A DNA stretch of 64,000 bases, taken from assembly GCF_947507565.1 (NCBI RefSeq), contig NC_089183.1, positions 2,046,001 through 2,110,000 of the forward strand. The letters run 5' to 3'. Position numbers and translations under genes: made by a program. Below the pieces are notes generated by a model, which saw only the letters and a list, made by a program, of their open reading frames with translations, did not search any database and had not been told where the DNA came from. The DNA comes from Oscarella lobularis. Its lineage: Eukaryota; Porifera; Homoscleromorpha; Homosclerophorida; Oscarellidae. Positions 54,691 through 64,000 of this stretch are shown in pieces. The first letter of the stretch is position 1, and every line of letters starts with the position of its first letter.

Positions 54691-56035
54691 ATGGCGCAGC
54701 TTTCACGCGTTCGTTCTTGTGTCAGTGGCAACGAACTCGAGGCAGAGGTGACGAAAGCCTTAGCGGAGCGTCTTCGGCTTCCCCGTTTTTGAGACGGGCA
54801 AATGAGAGCTGCGATTGCCGTCTTGAATGGTCACGATGTCGTTGTTACGATAGCGACAGGCGCCGGAAAGTCACTTTGTTACATCCTACCGGCAATTTGC
54901 CTTAGGGGACTGACGTTAGTTATCAGTCCACTAATAGCTCTGATGGAAGATCAGATTGACATTGTACAAACATCGTTGTTAATAACAGCTATCTGTTACT
55001 TCTTAGATAGGAAAATTAAAAGAGAAGCGTGTTCGGGCGCTCAAGATTGACCATGGAACCACAGACGCGGTGGCGTCAATACTGGAGGACCAAGGCCAGT
55101 GTATAGGTAATTCTTATACTGTCAATAACCAGCTGACAGTAGAACTGTTTTTGATGTCCCAGCTTTCGCTTCGCCAGAAGTGATTTCTTCCAAGATTTGA
55201 AAACAAGCATTGGCAAAGCGTTTTGCGTCTTTGGTCAAATTCGTTGCATTTGACGAAGCTCATCTTGTTTCCACATGGGGAGCAACATTTCGGTCGTCTT
55301 ACAATGACCTAACGTTCTTGCGAAGCCTTTTCCCGTCCGTTCCCTTCATTGCTCTTTCAGCCACTTTGCCTCCATCAGTCCGCTCAGTGTTATCAAGAGC
55401 TGTTGGAATTCGCAAAGATCACGAATTCATAAGCCTGCCCTAGATCGAAAAAACTTGTTTCACGCTGTGAAAACAGGAAGGTCTACAATGCAATTTCAAA
55501 GCTGTTGTTGCCTGCATTATAGATTCTGAGGATACATATAGCTGACGTTCCAAAGTGTTTGATATTTTGCCCGACTAAAGAAATGTGCCACGACGTATAC
55601 ACCTATTTGTGGAAGTCCATTCCTCCAGAAAGTATCCATAAAAGAAGATGGATGACGGTGTATCATGCCGTTATTAGTGAAAAGGGAAGACTAAAAGTCA
55701 ACAAGACTTTAGTCCCTTAGTTGTGAAGATAATAATAGCAACGTCTGCATTTGGTCTCGGAGTGGACATAAATGATATAACTTACGTCATGCTCTACGGA
55801 ATTCCCAGTGACGAATTGCAGCTTTGTCCGCTATTTGGAAGACGAGGGTGAGATCCTGCACTGCGTTGCTGTTGCATTCTGCAATTTCAGTCGCGGAGCT
55901 AAAGAGGGCAGACGGAAATTTGCAATTGTTTTCCTCTGGGGAGTTATGCCTGAGAGGGGTAATTCTACGACATATTCTTCATTCTCAAGAAATAGCCGAC
56001 GTTCCACCTCACGACTGCTGCTGCGTGTGCTCTGA
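54691..56035 (+). pseudogene. RecQ-like helicase pseudogene
   Basis: Reads through helicase motifs in order: G-H-D-V-V-V then A-T-G-A-G-K-S (motif I) near 54830-54870, V-I-S-P-L-I-A-L-M-E-D-Q (Ia) near 54920, F-D-E-A-H-L-V-S-T-W-G (II) near 55250, F-I-A-L-S-A-T-L (III) near 55345, L-I-F-C-P-T-K near 55560 and A-T-S-A-F-G-L-G-V-D (V) near 55740. Motif VI is degenerate. TGA at 54790-54792 replaces an Arg before the Q-M-R-A-A-I motif. A further stop lies near 55198 and frames change near 55720. RecQ proteins unwind DNA 3' to 5'. This copy cannot be translated whole. Confidence 0.7.
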
Positions 56036-56424
56036 AGGAAAATGGTGGGTGCCTCTGGCTTTCAAACGCGCCAATAATATTGGCGAACGCTCAGCTAAGC
56101 AAAGCCACCCAAGTCTTTCTGTTCCTAGAAAAACTGAACGGCAAATAAAAAAAGTCGTAAGAGAAGACCTACTCGAGTACAGATTGTCTTTATACTCTAA
56201 AGAGAACCTTTACAGAGGAATTGATGGCTTTTTTTCCTGTGAATTTAATAGAGAAAATTGAGAAAGGCCACTTTCGTATAGAAACGTGTGAAGATCGCAA
56301 CAAATTACTAAAGAAATTGCTCCTAAAGTTCTTCAAATAATTCAGAAAGCTGAACGAATGGACAATCGTACCACCATGTTCTATTGACAAACGACGTCTA
56401 ATTCGTGCATCTGAAATAAAAACT

Positions 56425-58115
56425 TATTAACAGCTGTCTTCATGAGCAATGTCTCTGATAGTCGTAGTATCCCGAAGATACTTTATCAGCCACTGGTCTC
56501 CAACTGCTTTGACAAGACCTTTTGAATACGGTGCAAAGTACTTTTCGCCGTTTCGTTCAAGATTGACTTTTGTGACGCTCTTTTCATTTAAACATGTCAC
56601 TATTTCGGTGACGTCACCTTTGCTTTCGCAGATGTTATGTCGCTGAGGAACCTTCGAACACTGGAAAGTGCTCTTACAGAGTGAAGCAGCTTCTTGTAGG
56701 TCTTGTGCAGCGAGACTTATATTTCGCAGATGCTTCTCTGACGCATTTGCTCCTGATGAGCGCAGAGCACTTTTCAGAATTAAATTATGGTGCTAAATGG
56801 CTTGATCAATTGCCTTCCCCTTTCCCGCCATACCAGAGACATTGACGGTACGATTGTGGGTGACAACAAAGGCAACAGCGGCGGAGAAATTGGACTTTAA
56901 ACTAGCCAGCATGTTTGCCGCTTCTCTGCTGTAGTTCTTTCTTGCCGTAGCAAGAAAGTACGGCAGCCACCATTTCCAATGCATTATTATTGCTGGTTCA
57001 TCCTCATACCGAACAGCATGTCGAAGATCTCTATAGAGTAAGCCAGCGTGCAACAGCGAACGATGATCGGAGTATTCAGAGTCACATTCGCCAGCATCAC
57101 CGTTCCTAGGAATAGACACGACGCGACATACAAAGGCTGTCGCTACTTCCTTCATTGTTTCAAAGCTGTAAGGCTTTGAGTGTTTCCGCACTTCTTCATC
57201 AGATTCAAGAAAATTTGATAGCGACAAACAAAGAAAGCCATCTACTACATCTTGGATGAATTCGTCGCACGCCTGAAAATTTTTTCAATCTGCGCTTACA
57301 TTTCCACGATTCAAGAGATTTTTGATATGACTTAGCGAACCAATTCTGTCGGTTCGTTTCCAGAATAGGAGGAATATAACTCTCAAACATTCCCACATAA
57401 AGAAGTCTTCGGGTACCTCATTAACCCATTCAAGTCGCTCAAATGCATCGTAATCACAAATTCGCCTCTGTTTAGCATCGCGAATATTTGAGCATGTTTT
57501 CTGATCACCAACGATAACTTCGGGCCTCTCCCCTGTCCACCCTAAGTCTTTCGCAGACTGTGTAAGAATTTCGACGTTATTGTCAATGGTTCCTTCGTCA
57601 ACATCCATTAGGGCAAGACTACAGATTGTACTTTTAGATGTTGGGTGCTCTTCTCTCTTGTCCTTGAAGTCTACGTTCTCAAAAGAATCAAAATAAAGCG
57701 ACAGACACCTCATGACGTGAACTACAGCTCGATCGCCAAATGTCTTTTCATCTTCTGATGAGGGTAAAATATCTTCCGGAAGAAGTGAGCGTCGAGACGC
57801 CTGGGGCCCGTTTCCAAGCGCCAGCACCTCTTCGGGCGGCATGTTTTGAATAGAAACAGATAGGCGGCTAGTGAAGTCCCATGACTCAGTGTGACGAAGT
57901 TTACGCTCGTGTCTAACTTTTTTCTGAAAGTTCACGTTGTCGTACACGAGCATAAACCTTCCCGGGTGGGCACGAAACATTCTCTCTCTTTCACAGGCCA
58001 AATTTTGAAGCATATCCAGTGTTTGAGAGTAGCTTACGCAAAGACCTGTGTGATTCAGCAGCGTGAAAATATGCTTGTTTGCGGCATAAGAAAGAAGCAT
58101 GAAGCTGAGAAGCAT
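56425..58115 (-). pseudogene. DUF6589-like protein gene
   Basis: Minus-strand frames 58115-57285, 57284-56796 and 56792-56436 follow each other in one frame. They carry hallmarks I associate with DUF6589: G-L-C-V-S-Y, Y-D-N-V-N-F, M-D-V-D-E-G-T, H-A-G-L-L-Y-R-D-L and H-W-K-W-W-L-P-Y-F, followed by a charged C-terminal part. DUF6589 proteins are found in multigene families of fungi and invertebrates, probably linked to mobile DNA; their activity is unknown. A TGA at about 57283 and a TAG at 56793-56795, where Glu is expected, interrupt it. A 27-bp GT-AG mini-intron could remove the first. The 5' end upstream of 58115 is open. Confidence 0.6.
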
Positions 58116-58389
58116 TTGAATTCCACGTACTCGACTGTCTCATTTTCTACCTAATATTGCAAGTACGCCCAAAGTCTTTGGTGAAGTCGCTAGAGTTGAT
58201 TCGTGGCAGTCTGAGGACGAACCAATGGATGATATAAAATGGCTCACATTTGGACATTTCCTGGAAATTCCGAAAGAAGGCTGCTTAGAGAATAGTCTCT
58301 AAGTAGATCTGTGAAACTGCCGCTGCCTGCAAAAAGGCCGTGAGATGTATGGCGGTATATTTGTGTCAAAAATAAGAGCTTGAAGTAAC

Positions 58390-58935
58390 AACAGGACTTC
58401 GAAGCAACAACGTTGTTGTTATGTTCAAAGCAACAACGTTTCGGTGTTGTTGTTTCGAAGTCATGCTGTTGTTGCTTCGAAGTGCTATATTGTTGTTGCT
58501 TCGAAGTGCTATTGTTGCTTCGAAGTCATGTTGTTGTTGCTTCGAAGTGCTATTGTTGCTTCGAAGTCATGTTGTTGTTGCTTCGAAGTGCTGTTGTTGC
58601 TTCGAAGTCATGCTGTTGTTGCTTCGAAGTGCTATATTGTTGTTGCTTCGAAGTGCTATTGTTGCTTCGAAGTCATGTTGTTGTTGCTTCGAAGTGCTAT
58701 TGTTGCTTCGAAGTCATGTTGTTGTTGCTTCGAAGTGCTGTTGTTGCTTCGAAGTCATGTTGTTGTTGCTTCGAAGTGCTATTGTTGCTTCGAAGTCATG
58801 TTGTTGTTTCTTCGAAGTGCTATTGTTGCTTCGAAGTCATGTTGTTGTTGCTTCGAAGTACTATTGTTGCTTCGAAGTACTGTTGTTGCTTCGAAGTACT
58901 GTTGTTGCTTCGAAGTACTGTTGTTGCTTCGAATT
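58390..58935. repeat. TTCGAA minisatellite
   Basis: About 30 units of TTGTTGCTTCGAAGT with short variable spacers (CAT, GCT, GCTATA, ACT). Each unit contains the palindrome TTCGAA. Larger blocks of about 110-130 bp are repeated too, so it grew at two scales. All three plus-strand frames are open, and one joins the integrase frame. The repeat stops shortly before the integrase Met. Confidence 0.9.
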
Positions 58936-58984
58936 AAGTGCTGTAACAAATGCACGAATAATGAAAAACGCATGCGCAGCAGAA

Positions 58985-60504
58985 ATGGCTGATTTTCCAC
59001 GCGCAAAGGAGGCTCTCTTGAATCGCTTAGAGGCAATTCTGGCCGACGTTAACAACTTTTTCGATGCAGCAGCTTTTCCTGACTTCATTGAGAGCATTCG
59101 CACTCGTTTTCAAAGCCTATTTAGGACGGCAATGAACATAAATGCTACAGTTACTCTTCCAGAGAGTGTCTTTGAACAAATTGCGCAAAGCATTGCTTTG
59201 CTGGACAGTCAGCCAGAAATTGAAGACGGCTCGTCTACCTCCTACCACTGTGAAGTGAAAAGCACGGGCGAGAGAGGAAGAAGTCGTTTTGTCATAACGA
59301 GGGATCAGCTGGAGTACTTATTAGCGAACGATTTCAGTATTTCAAAAATTGCGTTACTTTTGGGAGTGTCTCCATCGACGATTCGCCGCCGCATGGCGCA
59401 GTTTGGCATTAGTGTTGCGGATACCTACACCGTCGTATCGGATGAGCAGTTGACTGAAGAGATTCGAGACGTAAAGACTAATCATCCCAACAGCGGATAT
59501 CGGGCTGCGTGGAGTCAACTCCGTTCGAAAGGCATCAAAGTTCCTGTTCACAGAGTGAGGCTACTTTGCCTGCGCATTGATCCTGTTGGAGTAGCAACGC
59601 GCTGAATGTCGACCATTGAGCGACGAACGTATAGAGTTGCAGGTCCTAATTCTCTTTGGCACATCGACGGCAACCATAAGCTGATACGGTTAGAATCAAT
59701 GTATTCAAATTTAGATAAATTATTCTTTTTTTAGGTGGCGCATTGTTGTACACGGCGGCATTGATGGATTTAGCCGACGAATTGTCTTCATGCATTGTTC
59801 GGCAAACAATAAAGCTACTACCGTTTATCACTACTTTTAGAAGAGCTGCTCGCCGTTTCGGTCTTCCTTCGAGAGTCAGATCGGATCGAGGAGGCGAAAA
59901 TCGGTTTGTATCACTTTACATGCTGTCTCATCCTCTCAGGGGTCCTCGACGTGGAAGTTTTATAACGGGACGCTCAGTTCATAATCAACAAATAGAGCGC
60001 TTTTGGCGCGACTATTTCTATCAGGTACATGGTAATAGCTGCACAGCAACATTTAGAATAACTCGGTTTCTTCAGGTTCGATCTCTTTACTATCAAATTT
60101 TTACATTTTTGGAAGATAAGGAAAGACTAGATCCATGTTCTGAAAGGGACTTAGCTTGTCTTCACCACATCTTTATTCCTCGACTAGAACGAGATCTTCA
60201 GCAATTTCAAAGCGCTTGGAACCTTCACTCTCTTTCTTCGGAACACTGCAGATTCCCTAATCAATTGTGGATAGAAGGAATGCATTCTTCTGCCAACTCT
60301 GGTCTAACGTGCGCAAATGAGCTGTTTCACGCCGTTGGGGACCATGCTTCTAGTTATGATCTCAATGTTGATGGGCTGATCCCTACAAACACTGACGCCG
60401 TCGTTGTTCCTGAAGATGACGTGTCACATGAACAGCGTCATTTACTGGAGGCGTCATTCGATCCTTTGGCTGAAAGCAAAATTACGGAATCGACATTTAT
60501 TTGA
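58985..60504 (+). pseudogene. IS3-like (IS3EU-type) integrase
   Basis: The N-terminal part (58985 onward) has a helix-turn-helix (I-S-K-I-A-L-L-L-G-V-S-P-S-T-I-R-R-R). The DDE core follows: H-I-D-G-N-H-K-L-I-R with the first Asp (59660-59690), a 45-bp intron, [14 protein letters not shown] with the second Asp, and I-E-R-F-W-R-D with the Glu. This form of integrase is common in invertebrate genomes as a cut-and-paste transposase. TGA at 59603-59605 replaces a Trp, and one base is missing near 59838 where TAG appears, so this copy is dead. The frame upstream of 58985 runs into the minisatellite; the Met at 58985 is preferred. Confidence 0.7.
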
Positions 60505-60636
60505 ATGCTCGCGAAATGCTGTCACAGTAATTTATTAATTCAAACACAAGTTTGTAACCGCACCTTCTACGATTCATCCGCTAGGTATCCGGGACCCAAG
60601 TACATTAGGGACACTTCTGCACGTGGCGAGCGCAAA

Positions 60637-63600
60637 ATGAGCAAAAAGTCGCTGAAGAAAGCCCTGTTGGCGTCTTTAGAAAGAATGAAGAAAGATTTGG
60701 AAGAGTTAGGCTCAGATAACGACAGCGACGCTGAAGAGGACGGGCTGGATTCGCCGCGAGTAGAACGAAGAAGCGCGACGAGTGGCCATGCGTCCAATAG
60801 CCATTCGCTGCAGTTTACACCAAGCTCTGCTTCATACGCAGAGCAGCAAAGGCTTTTTGGGCCAAGAAGAACTTCGTCTGGACGAAAAGGAAAGGGAAAA
60901 AAGCGCAGTCACGACGGCGCAATTGGCCAGCGAACGTGGACCCGGAAATTTGTGTGCCTTCGAAACCAAAGTGACTTTTCTGCTCCTAAAGCAGCTGAAA
61001 AAGCAGTATTGATGGGAATGAATCTCGGTGAACGACGTCTCACTTTCGGTGTCAAGTCAACCGCGACAGATGTTGACAAGACCCTAAAAGAAGCCTATCC
61101 AGCCTTAGCGCTTGTTGGTGGCTACACCCTCTTAGTGACAGACGTCCAACATGGGAACCGGAATCTTATTCCACTGAAGCCGCCTTACGATGTCGCGTCA
61201 CTGAAATCGCAGAGTGAAAGTCAAAACATTTATATACGGCCTCTTCAGGAGAGCATTCCTAGAAAACATGTGGGCCTTCCAGAAGAAGATAACAAGAAGG
61301 TTATAGAGTTGACAATGCCAAGCGCGTCACAGAAGTTATATGGTTTTCTTTTTACTGAAGGAAGCGGTAGAAGACACCTGTCGCAAGTGCCATGCAAAAC
61401 TTCCAATGGCAAAACTGATCGCACATGTTGGAAACTGTTCAAAGTTTGATAACAGTTTAACCAATTAATTTTTGATGTTAATATTGCTTATTGTAGGCAA
61501 GGTGGCAGCGATTTTCGAGTGGTCGCAGAAGCAAGTCCTGAAAAGGTTGATTTGACGAAGGATGATAACGAGATTGAGATGCGCAGCAGCATTCACTCAG
61601 AATTGCTTACGCAGGTATGTACTATATGTTTGAAACGGTTTCTCTTTTCAAAAACATTTTTTTAATTTATTGAAGAGGCGAACCCTTATCCGGGAGCAAG
61701 ACGAAGCATATGCTCTATCTCTTGCTGCCGATGAAGAAAAGGTTCTCAGTTTTGATACTGCTTAGTAGCGCATTGTCTAAATGTGACTTTAGGATCGACA
61801 ATTTGAACTACATCGAAGAGAAGAATTCGAGCGAGAAGCTGAAAAATCGGCTAGAATTAATGTATGTATTTATGCTCACTACGTAGCTCATTGTGTCTTA
61901 AAAAAAATTTAAATATATGATCGAAGACGAAAAAGAAGCTTTTGCTGCTTTGCTGCCAGAGGAACCCTACGACGAGGATTACGACTGCGCGACTGTAAAA
62001 GTTAGGCTGCCCTCAAGCACTGAAATAAGCCGCCGCTTTTCATTGCTCACTTGCAACCTAAACGTAAAGTTTTCTCATTACTTTCAGTTTTCTTAGTCAC
62101 GGGTAATTTGTTTTGTGCAGGACGTACTTGTGTGGGTGGCATCGCACAAAGACTCGCCCGAGATAGACTCCTCACGCCTCATGAATCGAATGAGTCGTGG
62201 AAGACCGCAGCCGTTTACGGACATAGACATGACAACTATCGTTATCTGAAGTTTTTGGAGGGGCAACGAATATCAATTTGGTTTGTGTGGTATGCCATGC
62301 ATTTATCTAGGCAAACACTTTTTTAAGCTTCAGTGCTCTTTTAGACCGTCAAATCTGACAGTGATCCACATGGAAAAGAAGATGTGAAAGAAAATAAAAA
62401 GTAATGTTCTTGTGTATGATAGTGTAGCTCAGTTTTCTGCTCTCAGCATTCTTCCAAATGAGTTTCCAAATTTGGAAAGCATAGTGAGACATCTGCAAAC
62501 TCTCCTCCGAGACACGCCAACTGTAGATGACGATGGGATCATGGACTACACTGAAAGTAAACGTCTCTCCGTCCGTCGAGCATTTCTTTTGCAGGACGCT
62601 CTTCTATTTGCGGCTCACAAAAAATTTGATCCAACTCGATATCCAACTGTAGTAGATTTTGAAATTGACTTAGTATTGTTTAAAACTCGTTTATGCAAGT
62701 TACCTTTATTGGAGAAGGCGCAGTTGACACAGGAGGATGCCGCCGGGAATTCTGGCGTCTTGTCGCCGAACTGGCGAATGAAAAGTTGTTTTGGGGCAGT
62801 GAACATGCTCGCGTTCCCAGACAAGATTCAGCGGCAGTCATTGTAAAAAACAACGATGCGTATCATGCTGTTATATATTAGCGTGTTTAAGGCGAAGCAC
62901 TTCGAATCTCTGGGAAAGCTCATAGCGATGAGTCTTTCGCAAGACGGATCCGGTTTTCCTTTCCTTTCTGCAACGACGTACAAGTACATTGTTGGAGGAG
63001 ATATCTCCCGACTAAACCCGACAGACGAAGAAGTCCCCGACATTGAAATTAGGCAACTAGTTGCTCTGGTTAGAAATGCGTCTGCTGTTTAAGAAAAGTA
63101 AAACTTTCTGAAATAGATTGTTAATACTGACGACGAGAACACTCTCCGGAACGTTGTTAAGGAGGAGAGCGCAATTGACTTGATTGCAAAAGCAGGCTAC
63201 AACTGTCCACTTATCTCCATAACGATGGACAAAAAAAAGAACTTGATCAAATGCCTCAGGCTTTGGTCAGCGATTCTCTGTGTTAAAGCCGAATTAGACC
63301 AGCTTTGTACTGGGCTGAAAACGATGGGTGTTCTCGATATCATGAAAACACATTCAAAGCAAATAAAACGGTACTTTTGCTTGGGAAAGGAAAAGCTCAC
63401 GGCAGGTATAGCACTAAAATTTTGCGTAATTGCTTTAGAAGCACTGTTTTAGAAAAACTGTTAAAATTATTTGAAACAGTCGTGTACGTGGAAAAGGGAC
63501 ACAACGAAGAGCAATGGCAGAGCGAAACCGCGACGTACTTGATGTTTGAAAGATATCTTGACAATTGCGAAGGTAATCCGAAATAATAAATTTTACTTAC

Positions 63601-63853
63601 ACAAGAAACGTACTTCATAGATTTAACTGATGGATTCTGCTCCTTGGAAGAAGTGCTCGCGTTCTTTACTGGAGCTTCTAGAATTCCACCATTGGGCTTT
63701 GGAAAGACAGCGATGCTAAAGTTCTCAAACACGTCAATTCTGCCAACTGCCAACACGTGTTCTGTCGTTTTAACCTTGCCTTCACAACATCCGGATGATG
63801 CAACGTTTTTTGAAAAGCTCAATTTTGGACTGGCACACTTTGGCCAAATTTGA
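60637..63853 (+). CDS. UBX-HECT ubiquitin ligase (transposon-associated)
   Basis: A multi-exon gene. Exon 1 (60637-61449) has an acidic Ser/Asp stretch and a Lys-rich patch. 61497-61610, 61678-61740 (a Q-D-E-A-Y-A-L-S-L-A UIM-like motif), 61793-61860, 61920-62040 and 62122-62250 encode a FAF1-like acidic helix and UBX domain. 62420-63853 is HECT, with G-E-G-A-V-D-T-G-G at the N-lobe and L-P-T-A-N-T-C at the C-lobe. The catalytic Cys codon is at 63758-63760. HECT ligases take ubiquitin on that Cys. UBX binds p97/VCP in other proteins. One base out of frame at about 62690 breaks the HECT N-lobe, and the joins of exons 1 and 2 are unclear, so this copy may be inactive. Confidence 0.6.
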
Positions 63854-64000
63854 TTTATCGGCCGCCTCACCTCATTGACACTACTGCAGTGATTACTTGT
63901 GTTGTGTTAGGATTGCGTTTCTTAGCTGCAATCACGCTTGTAGCTGCAATCACGCTTGTAGCTTGTTTCTCGAATAAAAATTGCAAAATATCTTCTTTCT
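63854..64000 (+). other. 3' flank of the HECT gene with poly(A) signal
   Basis: TAGCTGCAATCACGCTTG occurs twice in tandem at about 63926-63960, and AATAAA at 63973-63978 is a plausible polyadenylation signal about 120 bp after the stop. Confidence 0.5.

Noticed and set aside
16021-56795. Reassignment of TAG to a sense codon
   Set aside because: TAG stops appear where different residues are expected, long intact genes contain no TAG, and kinase copy 2 itself ends in TAG. Ordinary nonsense changes explain the pattern better.
58413-58984. Minisatellite frames as a Cys-rich protein
   Set aside because: Three frames are open at once because of the repeat unit. No start, leader or conservation supports a protein.

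Overview
The window is nuclear DNA from an invertebrate animal. Reasons: coding exons separated by GT-AG introns of only about 45-70 bp, metazoan domain combinations (BTB-BACK-Kelch, Death domains, Kazal/Ig/C-type lectin, spectrin repeats, UBX/HECT), and a dense load of eukaryotic transposable elements (Helitron-like, DIRS, Tc1/mariner, IS3-like integrase). The expanded Death-domain and Kelch genes and compact introns would fit a sponge. I infer that rather than see it, and no species-level marker is present.

Layout. 1-4170: a decayed extracellular gene fragment and three copies of a rolling-circle repeat, one split by a mariner-type MITE. 4700-10950: a tandem duplication of a two-gene unit, a small Cys-rich peptide gene on the minus strand (double cystine-knot pattern) and a BTB-BACK-Kelch gene on the plus strand. 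12060-21000: three members of a Kelch / coiled-coil / protein kinase family in different states of repair. A fourth is at 38.2-39.7 kb and a scrap at 44.8 kb. The copy at 15454-18358 splices Kelch, coiled coil and kinase into one protein. 21578-26178: a Death / NB-ARC / TPR STAND receptor. 26.7-27.6 kb: a broken spectrin-repeat gene. 28.8-33.3 kb: more rolling-circle copies, one holding a 1.2-kb near-perfect fold-back element. 35.6-37.9 kb: an LRR protein with two C-terminal Death-like domains and one in-frame stop.

39956-43935 holds the most striking gene: an intact five-exon secreted protein of 1250 residues. It has a signal peptide, a follistatin/Kazal region, an Ig-like region, roughly 125 pentapeptide repeats in which about 70 are N-x-S/T glycosylation sequons, and a C-type-lectin-like domain at the end.

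47.6-53.0 kb is a decayed DIRS-type retrotransposon with inverted terminal repeats, reverse transcriptase/RNase H and a tyrosine recombinase. 54.7-63.9 kb is a run of decayed genes that may travel with mobile elements: a RecQ-like helicase, a DUF6589 protein, an IS3-like integrase preceded by a TTCGAA minisatellite, and a UBX-HECT ubiquitin-ligase gene.

Functionally the window mixes innate-recognition and cell-death adaptors (LRR-Death, Death-NB-ARC-TPR, lectin), ubiquitin-pathway proteins (BTB-Kelch, UBX-HECT) and mobile DNA. Many copies carry a single nonsense codon or frameshift in an otherwise well-kept frame. Exon borders were read by eye. No rRNA, tRNA or CRISPR array was recognised.
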